Positions 1-11,279 of a stretch of 64,000 nt of DNA are shown here, piece by piece. Where the stretch lies: positions 118,178-182,177 of the forward strand of contig JAGVSM010003781.1 in NCBI GenBank assembly GCA_022494885.1, written 5' to 3'. Every line of letters starts with the position of its first letter. Positions within the stretch are counted from its first letter, which is position 1. The notes beneath the pieces are model-generated. The model saw only the letters and a program-made list of their open reading frames with translations. It was not told where the DNA came from and ran no database searches. The translations under genes were made by a program, and so were the position numbers. The stretch comes from Micrasema longulum. Its lineage: Eukaryota; Arthropoda; Insecta; Trichoptera; Brachycentridae.

Positions 1-167
1 TAGGTTAAAATTGTAAGTAATATATTAACAGAACATTGGTTTTCAGGTTCCCTGCTAAAAAAATAAATGGATAGTTACGTGGTATTGCAGTTGCAGTATC
101 ACTGATGATATGTACTTTTCAGCTAAAAACATACAGATCCTATTTTACTAATATATTTTTCTGCTAG

Positions 168-3100
168 GTGAAAGACATGGTAAAACACAAATTAAAGCAA
201 GAAGAAGAAAGAGAGATCATTGAAAAAGAAATTAAAGAACTTATTACGCAGAAAGATATATTGTCAGAGCAAGTTGTGAGTTCTCAATTGGAACTTCTGA
301 AGACCAAAAATCAGATGGAAAATAAGGAAATGGCTCTGCAGGTAATTTATTGTGGGAAAATTCTAATACTGTTATTTATTAAGATAAATATATTATATTA
401 AGGAGTTTGAGAGCACTAAAAATGGAATCACCTAGGTGTAGAGGATTGTGGAGAAACTGTTACAGGAATTATATTGGTCTACTTAATATTATCATATTTT
501 AAACAAATCGCTAAATAACGATGATAGTAAAAACAGAAAGTTAAGGGTGATAAACATAAGAAAGAATATGGCCCGTCATTTATTCAGATGTGGTGACAAT
601 GCTGATACTTTTATTTAGAGCTTACTGCACATCAGTGAGCTTTGGATATTATACACAATTTGGCAAATGCCAAAAATGAAAGTGAAATAATATATAAAAC
701 AATAAGTTTTGCTGTGTTGTTCGTACTATTTACTGACGTTTCGGATCGTACCGTGTCACAGTCGTTGCTGTCTACAGCTTGTCAATTTGAAATCTGTGGC
801 GCTTCGCCGTCTTTGTTTTTATGTGATTTGTTTATATGCCACAGATTTCAAATTGACAAGCTGTAGACAGAAACGACTGTGACACAATACACGATACAAA
901 TCCTTAGTACTTAAGGTTACACATATATTTCATAAATAAAATTAACCCTAATGATGGACGCTACGTCTGTAAATACGAACGACACTTGGCAAAACCCAGA
1001 AAAACTTTTTGTGAAACTGAACCGCATTAAAATAGAAGAAAGAAGCATTGACAAACATAAGGGACACCGAGACAAGATCTGGACTATTTATTTAGTGCTC
1101 GTTTGAATCGTTGTAAACTTAAACCAAAAAAGTCCAGATCTTGTCTTGAGTTAACAATACGACAGAGACGGGTCATTGGAGAATTAAGGCTATATTTTGT
1201 TCTATGCTAATCGATGAACAGTACTTCATTGTTTCTCAACCTACGAGTTGGAATATGGAATTTTACCTGTCCCAGCAATGATTGCACATCGATTATACCA
1301 TTTAGTATGCCGAACATATACATGGAGTCAATATTAGTTCTATGTTTTTGTAGACTAGAAATATTTAGCATTGATCATATATATTTTTTTGAAAAATCTT
1401 TTAGAAAGAACTAACTACACTACGTTCCATGATAGACAGTCTTCAGGGGGAACTAATGGAATATAAGAAGATGCAAATAGAAATAGAAAATTCATTTTTT
1501 GATGAAGTGACATTGCTAAAGCAAAACTTGAATAAAGCGCACGAGAATTTAGGGAAACAAGAAGTGTACAAGGAAAAACTTACGGCAGAGGTCTGTATAT
1601 TTCATGACGGTCAAATAATGGGTTCTTAAGGTGATTTGAAACGAAAATATGAAACTAATTATTCATAGATGGCGCTTTTATCATTTTTTATTGGAGAATG
1701 ACATTTTTATATTTACTTTCAATGGAAATTTTACAAAACTTGGTTGGCGGAAACTTTACACTTTATTGACTGTAACAAATACCATAACAATATAATTTAG
1801 GTTCTTTTCACAAAATGGTGTACAAAACAAAAAAGAAGATAAATATTTTTTTGTTTTGTACACCTCCTTGTGAAAAGGTCATAAATTATATTATTATGGT
1901 ATTTGTTACAATCAATATAGTGTAAAGTTTCCGCAAACCAAGTTTTGTAAAATTTACGTTGAAAATAAACGTAACAATGGCATTTTTCAATACAAAATGA
2001 TAAAAGCGCCATCTATGAATAAATAGTTACGTATTTCTTGTTGTGTAAAAATAGTTTTTTTGTTAAGTATCTCTTAATTATATTACATAAAAAATGTTTA
2101 TTTAAATAATTTTAAAATGTCGTACCGTCTCATGAAATTTATTCAGTTACAAGTGATGCCATTATATCTTAAAGTTGATGATATATAAATAATTTATTTT
2201 TGTACAATTTTTGAAGGTGTACGAATTAGAGAAGGAATTGATAGATGTATCGGATGAGTTACTTAAGCAAAAAGCGGAAGTAGATGAAAAAAATAAATCG
2301 CTACTGGAAGAAATCTGGTATAAGGGCATGGCATTAGAGAATTTGGAGGCTCAGTTAACTATCACAAAGCAAGCTGCGTCCACAAAGAAAATAAATAAAC
2401 AATTTCACAGTTATAAATTCCCCAAACAAAAACCATATAAGGAAAATGTACAAGGAATAGTTACAAAGAAGGAAATTTGTGAAACTGATGTGGTGAAATT
2501 CCTAGACATAGAAGAAATATACGACATTGGAAATTATGTTCAATTCATACCTTCTAATAATCGACACACTCCCCTAATAGGTCCAAAAAATGAAACAAGT
2601 GTAAAAGAAATTGACACAGATAATGAGCAAAAACAAGATACTTCTCCAATTATGTCGACTGAGCCCCAAAGCAGCTTAAACCAAGTAACTAAATCAAAAT
2701 TTCAAATAAATGAAGTACATAAAGCTGATAAAACAATCGCTCTTGTAAATATGAAACTATCCTGTGATGATTCCAAACACCATATTACCGAAATACCACA
2801 AAATGTAATTAAAATAGATCCCATAAGAAGAAAACCTAAAATAACTCCGATAATATCCCCCAGAACAAAAGTGGAAGAAATTACGAAAAAAGTTGTGAAA
2901 ATGGGGGTTGATTTAAAGCATAAAACTCAGCGCAAGTGTCCACCTCTTCACCAGGTGGATAGAGGAGACAGTGTCAAGAATGAATTAGAGAATAACATTT
3001 TTAATAAGTTAAATAACTCGCTGGACAACTACTGTTTGGATGAATATTCGATGACTCTTTACCATCAGGTAAGGTTTGTTCTTGTCTCGTGAAGCGGTCA

Positions 3101-6100
3101 TAGTGGTAATGCTACCTTGATTTCCAGTTTGGATCAGTGATTTTTTTTTCAGGGAGTTTTTAATTTTATAGGTATTTACGTAGTTGACTGTTTTAAAGAT
3201 AGACAACGGTAGAAGTCAGATACAGTAAACCCCCCTATAACGTTGAGATGGGTACCACGTTATCAGAGGGAACGTTATAGAGGGGACTTGATTTGCGTGG
3301 GGTGATGTAATCTGTAATCTTCCGGAACTTGCGGGCAAGGTAGTTCAACGTGACAGTTTTACTTTTTTTTTGTAAATAAGTATTATCTACGTCCAGAGAT
3401 AATGTGCATGACATCTACCGCGTGAACGTTGGACCGGGTCCGGATGCCCCAGAGTAATGTTATAGTATGAAAAATAAAAAGTACGTATTTACCTTACGTA
3501 CTTTAAAGTTAGTAAGGTTGACCACACCCCAAAACTATCATAGTGCAGCACTAGGATCATAATCAGGCAGTTAATCTTTTCTTTGCAAAAAATGTGCATT
3601 ATTTTTTATCACAGTTTACGACCACTTCAAAAAGTTGATACCTAGTTGGTGCTAGTTAGTTAAAATAATAATAGCTCGCTCGTCAAATAAAGTGATGGGG
3701 ACGAAATGTTTGTCGAACAATGGCGTACGCACTGTAAATAAATTATAGAACATGTTAAAAACATGCGAGGTTTTAATAAAAGAAAGTGTGCATCTATTTA
3801 CTTGATCATAATTTATTCCAAGTAGAACATATTTACTTACTGTATCATGCGAATATCCCCAGGACAGAGCAGCGATGTGCCGATGAGTCATCAATATCCG
3901 CTGAACGTGTCTATCGAGATCAAGGGACAAGGATCTACTACATTATAAGGGAGGACAAACGTTTTAGGAAAAAAACCTTATACAAGTGTACGTTATAGGG
4001 GGGTTTACTGTATAGCAGCATAAGCATCTTTTTACAATATGCTGAAGCAGTCGAGGCAACTTTTGGCCACAGATCTTTTTCCAGTCTAGCAATTGTTCTG
4101 AACCAAAATTTAAATTACACTTTCAATTCATCGAGAGTACCTGTCAAGTCGATTCTATTAAACAAATTACCAGATCTTTAAATTATTTTATAGTGGCATT
4201 AGAAAGGTAGATCTGTTGGCAATAAACTTTAAAGCCAACCAGCAGTGATTTATGTTTTTAAAACCATTATTTCAAATTATCTATAGAATGTGATTGAACG
4301 GCATTCCTCGTGATTGCCCCTTGAGAGCACCACTGGCTTAGATAAATAATATTCTGTCGACCAATTGAGAATCATTAAATATTTCACCGACATTATGTTA
4401 TGTAAAACAAATACATTTTTACTATTTATTAATTTATAAAATGAATTTATAGGAAATGAAAAAGTAAAGTTAGAGTTTATGTTTGAAGTAACATGTTCAT
4501 GTTGACTAGTACTGTGAATTTTACAATTTTTTTAAGCTTATTTACATGCATACTTTTAATATTTTTCAGTTGATGGGTGATGTGAAGAACTTATTTAAAA
4601 TGTTACGAGAGTTATTAAAAAGATCTTATCTTGATTCTACTCTTGAAACCAAAATTGAAAAATTATACCGAGAAAACAAGTTGGTGTGGATATTTGTTTT
4701 TTTATATGCAATTATTTTCATAAATTCAAAATTATATTTTATCAATACACCGCATTGTTTCAGCTGCAAGATAAAAATTTGAAACTGGCTTTCCAGGCCA
4801 ACTATATAAAAGCTTTTAAAGATGGGGTAAAAAGTTCTCAAAGGGGAGGTGGAAAAGAAGTTACAGAGGTTAGTAGAGATGGAATATAGAATAAATAACT
4901 TTTGTTGAGAGTCCATTTTGTGATGAGTTCAATTTGAAATTATACTTTCTTAATAAGATTAATATTTTAGAATGGATCTGAAACTGGAAACAAAAACAAC
5001 AACCAAAACATTTTACCAAATGTTGAAGTACCTAAATCAGATCAGGTAATGATTTTTATTATGATGTGATGAAAATAAAGTAAAAAGGGCTGTGATTGTG
5101 TTTCTCAAAAGTGGATTGCATAAAAAATATATTATCAGTCTTAAGGTCCAGAGTACACCAAAATAATAACAGTGAAAAGCTGACCTAAAATATAAATACA
5201 TTTTTAGCTTAAGACCTCACGCATTATTTGTTATTTTGAGAAGGCAACTAAACTAAAGCACCAATTTTGCTGGTAGACTAATACACTAATCATTTCATTG
5301 CAAGGTGGACGTTGTTAACGATAAAATAACATTTAAATAAATATATGTGCAGTTAGTATTCCCAAATCCACTGGAGACTCCTGTATTACTTGATAAATCT
5401 GATGTGAGTAAATATAAATATGTGCATAATAATATATGTACATGTAGGTACTGATGAAATATAACGGTCTTCTTTTCCTATAAATATTATAATATTTAAC
5501 AATGTTTTGAGTATGTCCAAATTTTTGTAGACAGGCTTCTTCCCCCATAATAATATTTGATTCCATTTGTTTAGCAATATGGTCCAGTAGATTCCATTAA
5601 ACCAAAGAGCGTAGTGAATTGTTCTTTATACGGCCAACCTCTTTGGAGAAAAGAGAAAATGGCTATTCCATTGAGGGCGAACAGAGTTATAATGGATAAG
5701 ACTATATCGCTGAGAACATCTATAAAACCATACACGCCTTCAGCTGTAAGAAAACCCAACGATACTTTACTCAAAAGAAATAATGAAGCTTTGGGAGACA
5801 TTATAAATTCTACTATTCCTAAACAAAAATATAAAAAGACAGAAAATGCTCTGGTTCAGTATGATTCCTACATCAAGATGACCGAGGAACATTCATTAAC
5901 TTATAGAATGCCTCGTAAAAACAGGAAGATCCTTATTAATCGAAACAGCTGGAAACCAAACACTCCGACTAATACTACATATAATTTAGTTCCAATAGCA
6001 GCTAAAATCAAGAAACCTAAAAATCTATTTGGTTTACTATCAGACGTTAAGAAATCAGAACTGGGTTCCAGTAAAACTATTCTCGAAAAAAATTTAAAAT

Positions 6101-7563
6101 GTATCCAGAAGAATGATAAAATTAATATTGTGAAAAATCTATCTTCAAAAACAACTGCAAGTTCCATGACTCTAGATTCAGATTTGATGGATATTCAAGA
6201 ATATGTAGAATCATTTTCTAATAACACTTTGGTCTCCAATTCTTCTTCTCGGAAGATATCTGCCAGCCATACTGAAAGCGTTCACAATACGACTCCGACC
6301 AATTCCAACATTGCTATTTTAAATATTGATTGTGAAAAATTGACAAAAAGTAGCCAAAATCAACTTGACGAAAGCATCATATCCGATATAGAGTCTTTGA
6401 GAAAATATTCAACTAACGACTTATCTGTACTAACTGTGGATGCCAAAGAATCAGTGAATTCCTTGAAGTCCTTTGATTACGCATTGTCAGTAACGAAAAA
6501 ACTTTCAATTTGTAATACAACTACTACTAACAATGAATTAAATAAAAATATTATTTCTACCTCAGATACCGAAGTTATAAATATTTCAGAACATATTGAT
6601 AACAGTCTTGATTCCGTGGTAAAAGAAAAAAAAGGTGCAATTAAAAATAAACTGGAAATAAACTTACAAGTGGTTCAACCTGATTTAAATGAAATGTCTG
6701 AAACTGTTTTATCGTTGGACGAAATCAGTGAATCTGTAGAAACTTTGTGTGGAGAAATAGAAACATTAGAACAATTATTAATAGAGGAGCCAATCAATAA
6801 AATAGTACATGTGAAAAAATTTAGAGCTGAAAAGAGTAAATCTTTCCCAATTATGAATGAAGAAACGGTAGAATGTATGGATAAAGTGATGACAGAACCA
6901 ACAGAAGTTAAACAGAATAATGCGACAAATGGTAAAAACAATAACATACCTAAATGTAAATCAGCTAACACATATTTCAACGACACTGAAACGAATCAGG
7001 AAGCTCTAGGATTGATCACTGAATTCACAAATAAACTGATCTACAGTGAATCTATGCATTATTCTCCCAGTAAAACAAAATCTATAAGCACGACAGGTAA
7101 CAAAAAAAATTTCTTCCTTTGCAAAAGGTTAGCAGATTTTAATAACATAGAAGATATAACTGAATATGAAAGCGTGCAAAATTTAAGTAAAATATGTGAT
7201 ACTTACACAGATGAATCAAATCAATCAATTATTTCTGGTAAAGCCAAAAACAAAAGAAAACAAAAAAGATCTTGCAAAGTCACAACTGATAGAACAAGAC
7301 TCACAATAGAGATGAGAAACAGTCGATCATTTTTGGCAGATAAAAAGAGTTCTTCCGGATCAATAGAAAATGTGAAATCGTTGCTCTCTAAAGTAAACGC
7401 TGAAGTGATATGGGCTTTCGAAAAAGCAGAAAAACAATCGGTAGATATTTTATCAACTATCAATAATCAAGTCTACGATAGTTTGTCTAAAATGAGAGCT
7501 CTTTCTGAAAGCGCTAAGAATAAAACTCTACAGCTAAGGTCTTCACAAAATGTTAAGACCTAA
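168..7563 (+). CDS. Coiled-coil protein of unknown function, last eight exons (5' end outside window)
   Basis: I do not recognise this gene. Exons read in one frame: 168-341, 1405-1590, 2217-3068, 4570-4683, 4764-4868, 4971-5045, 5353-5403 and 5575-7563 (stop TAA). Each is bounded by AG and GT, and every exon is a multiple of three, so all introns are phase 0. The window holds about 1181 C-terminal residues. The first three exons are Glu/Lys/Leu-rich and look like a long coiled coil (e.g. VYELEKELIDVSDELLKQKA), as do exons four and five (LMGDVKNLFKMLRELLKRS). Exon three continues into a polar, low-complexity stretch. The last exon (662 residues) is Ser/Asn/Lys-rich and probably disordered, and ends in a short helical segment (EVIWAFEKAEKQSVDILSTI). 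Composition suggests a structural or scaffold protein such as a centrosomal, kinetochore or cytoskeletal factor, but no family motif supports this. Introns 1, 3 and 7 carry repeats. Gene model confidence is high, function unknown. Confidence 0.85.
743..896. repeat. Perfect-looking hairpin (inverted repeat) in intron 1
   Basis: Arms of about 57 bases (743-800 and 838-896) are reverse complements with few mismatches around a 37-base loop. The shared core reads GTGTCACAGTCG then CTGTCTACAGCTTGTCAATT. It lies between exons 168-341 and 1405-1590. It could be a small MITE or a foldback; no target duplication was recognised. Confidence 0.8.
1069..1148. repeat. Short inverted repeat, AGACAAGATCTGGACT arms
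   Basis: GAGACAAGATCTGGACT (1069-1085) is repeated in reverse complement at 1131-1147 with a 45-base spacer. The motif GAGACAAGATCTGG recurs at about 19675 in the ARB2A intron, which suggests a dispersed element rather than chance. Confidence 0.5.
1658..2023. mobile_element. Near-complete palindromic MITE (about 366 bp) in intron 2
   Basis: The whole element folds on itself. The left arm starting ATTATTCATAGATGGCGC runs about 180 bases and returns as its reverse complement ending GCGCCATCTATGAATAAA. The turn is near 1840, between two copies of GTGTACAAAACA in opposite orientation. TA flanks both ends (1656-1657 and 2024-2025), consistent with a Tc1/mariner-type target duplication, although a 2-bp match is weak evidence. 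Confidence 0.8.
3223..4010. mobile_element. pogo/Tigger-like non-autonomous DNA transposon (788 bp) with TA duplication
   Basis: It begins CAGTAAACCCCCCTATAACG and ends with the reverse complement CGTTATAGGGGGGTTTACTG, with TA on both sides (3221-3222, 4011-4012). CAGTA..CCTATAACG termini and TA targets are typical of pogo/Tigger-type Tc1/mariner elements. No transposase reading frame is visible inside, so it was mobilised in trans. It sits wholly inside intron 3 (3069-4569) of the coiled-coil gene. Confidence 0.85.
5498..5550 (+). repeat. 5' tip of repeat family 'R' in intron 7
   Basis: The segment around TTTTGAGTATGTCCAAATTT and TGTAGACAGG matches the start of the R copies at 60945 and 63918. 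Only about 50 bases are present, close to the acceptor of the last exon (5574). Confidence 0.55.
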
Positions 7564-7855
7564 AAATATTAAGTAAAAATGGCTCAATTTTGCTGTTAAG
7601 CTTTAGAAAGTAATCAGTATAAATTTTAATACATGCATCATCGGTATTTCAAATAGAAAATCGTTTCAGCAAAATTATTATCGGTGTTGTCTAAAACCAA
7701 GTACCTATTTTGTATTGAGTTGACACTTGGAAACAGATGTACTCGTATGTCAGATGTAATATTTGTTATAAATTACTCATTGTAAAATATTGTCCCGCAA
7801 TTTGAGATGTATCAATTAATCATTATGTACTACCTTTGTTTGATAAATTGTAGCA

Positions 7856-7861
7856 AATAAA
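7856..7861 (+). terminator. Polyadenylation signal AATAAA of the coiled-coil gene
   Basis: AATAAA lies 293 bases downstream of the stop codon at 7561-7563 and is followed by a T-rich stretch. It is the best candidate for the mRNA 3' end. Not proven without transcript data. Confidence 0.5.
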
Positions 7862-9700
7862 GATTTTTTTAATCATAAGAATGTTTTTAAAAATATATAT
7901 AACACAGGTTTATGTGTAATGATAGTTTTTTTATCCATGTATAAATATAAGAAAAATAAAAAATAATAAAAAGGGTTCATTTAAATAATCTAAGGATAGG
8001 ACAGTGGAAAGTTAAGGAGTCGTAACCATCACAAAATAGTTTGAATAACTTAACTGGGAGTAAGTAACCAATGAACATTACATGAAGTGAAATTAAATTT
8101 AAAAAATCTGAGTTTTACAACAGGTTAAATTTCCTATCTTATAATTTAAAATTACAAGCATAATATTTGTTTTAAACGAAGTCTTCACATCAGATATAAT
8201 TTTTGATGATAACATTTTCACAATGCGAACTCCTATACAGAAATCATAAAAATGCTGAGAATTCAAAATAAAAACAACATTTCTTTTAAAATGTATTTAA
8301 GAAATTTTAATTTATAAATTATTACAATAACTTAAATAATATCGAAGTCAATATTAAGTATGATTAAATATGGATTTTTAGGTAAAAAAATATAATGACT
8401 GCAAAATCTGATTATAAGATTTCTCTGCTTTTTGTGATTAAATTTATTACTTAGTAAAAATTAGAAAAAAAAAACTAAATTACAAAATATTATTTTTTAT
8501 CAGAATACCTACATGTATTTAAAAATAAGGAAGTTTATACCATGCAATCAAGTAATTAAATTAAATATATTACAATATAAATTATCCGGGACATTTTCAT
8601 ATTTTATTTATTTATCTTTTTAAAATATTTTTGTGCAGATAGCAAATGCACGTAAATATGCGTACACTTGTTTTTCAGTACGTAAATTTTCACAGTTCTA
8701 ACTAATCTAATAGATCACATTTTTAATTACTAATTATCAATAGTCTTACAAACAATCACATACGCAGAAGTAAAACACAAATTGTGTAAATTAATCAGTA
8801 TGTCTTTTTGTATAACGGTTTAGGTACCCAAGATATCAAATCTATAGGTGTCTTGATTTTTAAGAAATTCTCATTCAAAATAAAGTTATGTACACACAAA
8901 AAATAAAAGTGAGGAAATTTATAAAAGTACTTAGAAAATATTAAGTCTAAAACTACTTATTTGTACCATATATTACATAAAACGGCTATTGCTGGTATTT
9001 TCATATATCGTGAAAAGAAAAAATGGTATAAGTAATGTTGAGGTTTACCATAGTATATTATTTGTATATGGTTTGATCTGTGTGCACAACAAAAAGTACC
9101 CAGAGAAAATTAAAAGCAATGGATATTTGAAAACAAGCATCTACAACACGCAAGAATAATTTGAGCTACATAGTGATTCTGGCCATCATTGAAGGAAAAA
9201 TGTGGTATTTTTTATTGAATTAAATAATAACCGTGCACTTGACAACGCATTTCATAAAACAATAAATTGTTGAGCCAATCATGACAGGAGGTGAACTCAG
9301 TTGTTGTTTATGCATATTCAGTCAAGTGAGAGAAATTCGGGAGAGTATTAACTTAGTAAAAAAAAAAAACAAATGGTGAAAAAGGTGAAAAAGATTAACA
9401 AAATTATTTTATTACATGTATTTTAGCACTATATACTATTTTTGCTTGTCGCGTAAGCTGAGTATTTTTACAATACATAATTTTGATTCTTAACTCCTCG
9501 TATATATATTTTTGATTACATGCATTTTCCATCCACAATATTTCAGGTGACATAAGATATATTTTTCTTTCTTATTTTTAATGCACTGATCATTATAATA
9601 CAAATACTTTTTTACGGGATTTTAAAAAATACACTTTTAGCTATTCCATGTCAACAATATTTTATTTCATTTTAATACTGTTACATGATAATACAAAACA
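7862..9700. other. Gene-free AT-rich spacer
   Basis: I see no exon, RNA gene or clear repeat end here. It contains poly-A/T runs and scattered stop codons in all frames. It separates the coiled-coil gene from the 3' end of the UBL7-like gene. Confidence 0.5.
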
Positions 9701-9701
9701 T

Positions 9702-9943
9702 CGGTAGTCAGATGGCAGAAGGGACCATCTGTAATTTTTGTTTAGGAGAGCTGAAATACTACTCAATTTCAAGACTTTAATCCACAAACTAAAATATTTT
9801 AGTGTTACTTTTCAATAATAAATTACCATTCTAAATGATGATGTTTTTTTTTCTATGTGTATTTACGGAAATATTTATCAAAACTTTTGAAAACTACAAA
9901 ACAGAAAAAAGTACAGATGGTCCTTTCTGCCATCTGACTACCG
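9702..9943. mobile_element. Small MITE with about 31-bp terminal inverted repeats (CGGTAGTCAGATGGCAGAA)
   Basis: The left end CGGTAGTCAGATGGCAGAA then GGGACCATCTGTA is matched by a reverse complement at the right end with one internal mismatch. Both flanks carry ACAT (9698-9701 and 9944-9947), a possible 4-bp target duplication. The 242-bp interior is AT-rich and non-coding. Superfamily not assigned. Confidence 0.75.
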
Positions 9944-10189
9944 ACATACAGGCCTATATTGTTTCGGATATACTTTTGACTTCATTTTAGTTTCGCTATG
10001 CAATATTATTTATATCAAGGAAGCAAAAAACAAAGCTGGATGAGATATTATAAAAATGTTTTCAGAATGAGAAAATTCAGTGTTTTTTTAATAAACTAAT
10101 TTAGTTTTTATGAATCATATTATCAGCGTTATGATTTTTTAAAGTTTTGTAATTACTCCATATGTGATATCACAAGTTCTCTTCGGTGA

Positions 10190-10240
10190 GTTATGCTGAA
10201 TGGTAAATTGGCTTCCCGTAAACCGAAAATCTATCACAAT
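10190..10240. repeat. Dispersed repeat sharing GGCTTCCCGT..CCGAAAATCT with 60435-60500
   Basis: The stretch GGCTTCCCGTAAACCGAAAA then TCTATCACAA recurs at about 60460 with one or two changes. Both copies lie within a few hundred bases of a minus-strand LINE tail. Element type unknown. Confidence 0.5.
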
Positions 10241-10264
10241 GCTGTATGATTTGTTATTTTTTTT

Positions 10265-10760
10265 ATTGAAATTTATTAATTTATAAACTGTTAGACATTT
10301 AACAAAATAATTATTGTTTTAAAATTCATATTCTATTGTTAATGATAATATTTTTAATATCATTAGTAAAGGTCATCCGAGTCCTTTGTTTAGTTTTGTC
10401 TGGTAGTTTATTATATAATTTCAGTCCCTGGTTTATTAGTCTCGACTGTCCTTGTCTCGTTTTAGAATGCTGTGTATGATATTCTCGTACTGTGTCTATG
10501 TTTACTACATTTTTTTTGAAGTTTTAGTTCTTTGTCTACAATTACATCAGTGGCTAATTAATTAATAAATTTTAAGGATTCTAGTTTAAAGAGTTCAGTT
10601 ATGTTTCATAATTTAGTTTCTTTAAAGAGTTCTTTAGTTGCTGTTAAATAAGAGAAGTCATATACTAACTTTAATATTTTATTTTGCTGTCTTTGTAGTC
10701 TATTTATGTCATTTTGGTTGATTCGGAAGAACTAGTGATGTTGTTCATAGTAGTTCATTT
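10265..10760 (-). mobile_element. LINE 3' fragment (C-terminal end of ORF2 plus 3' UTR)
   Basis: Minus-strand translation around 10370-10510 gives a degenerate reverse-transcriptase tail: QHSKTRQGQSRLINQGLKLY then NKLPDKTKQRT, the usual 'TR..q..l...g.klyN.LP' end of LINE ORF2 proteins. The T-rich left edge (10255-10290) is the reverse-strand A-tail. Broken by stops; not a host gene. Confidence 0.65.
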
Positions 10761-11009
10761 TTATTAAAATAATTTTTATTATTTTTTTCATACATTTTCA
10801 AGAAACATCACCACTATCACAAATTTTTATTTTTATTTTCCAGGCGTAAGATATCATTTTTTACATTGAATTTCCCATAGCACTGAACTTTCTCATTAAC
10901 ACATAATCTAGTAATGGAAACAAATCTGAATTATTTTCATATATAATTTACGGTTAAAATATTGACACTTATAAGACTCTTTAAAAATACTGCATCAAAA
11001 ATATCCAGT

Positions 11010-11015
11010 TTTATT
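11010..11015 (-). terminator. Candidate polyadenylation signal for the UBL7-like gene
   Basis: AATAAA on the minus strand, about 265 bases past the UBL7-like stop codon. It is one plausible choice in AT-rich sequence and is therefore weak. Confidence 0.25.
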
Positions 11016-11279
11016 TTTACAACTTGTAGTTTAAATTATATGTATGGAAAATGTAGGTACCTACTTACAACATTTTGTATACTTTTACTAAATAATATTT
11101 TTAAATTATGACTATAGCAAGTCCCTTAGCATTTATCTGAGTTAACTGAGAAACAATGTAATATTACAATGTGTATTACCAGTATTATCATATGACAGTA
11201 TTTCCTTTTGGCAACCTGATTGGTTAAATTTGAAAACAGTGCAAATAAATATGTATATTTACATTGACTTGTGATAAAT

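Noticed and set aside
6675..7463. Minus-strand open frames
   Set aside because: Shadows of the last exon of the coiled-coil gene, hydrophobic in composition and without a splice or start context.
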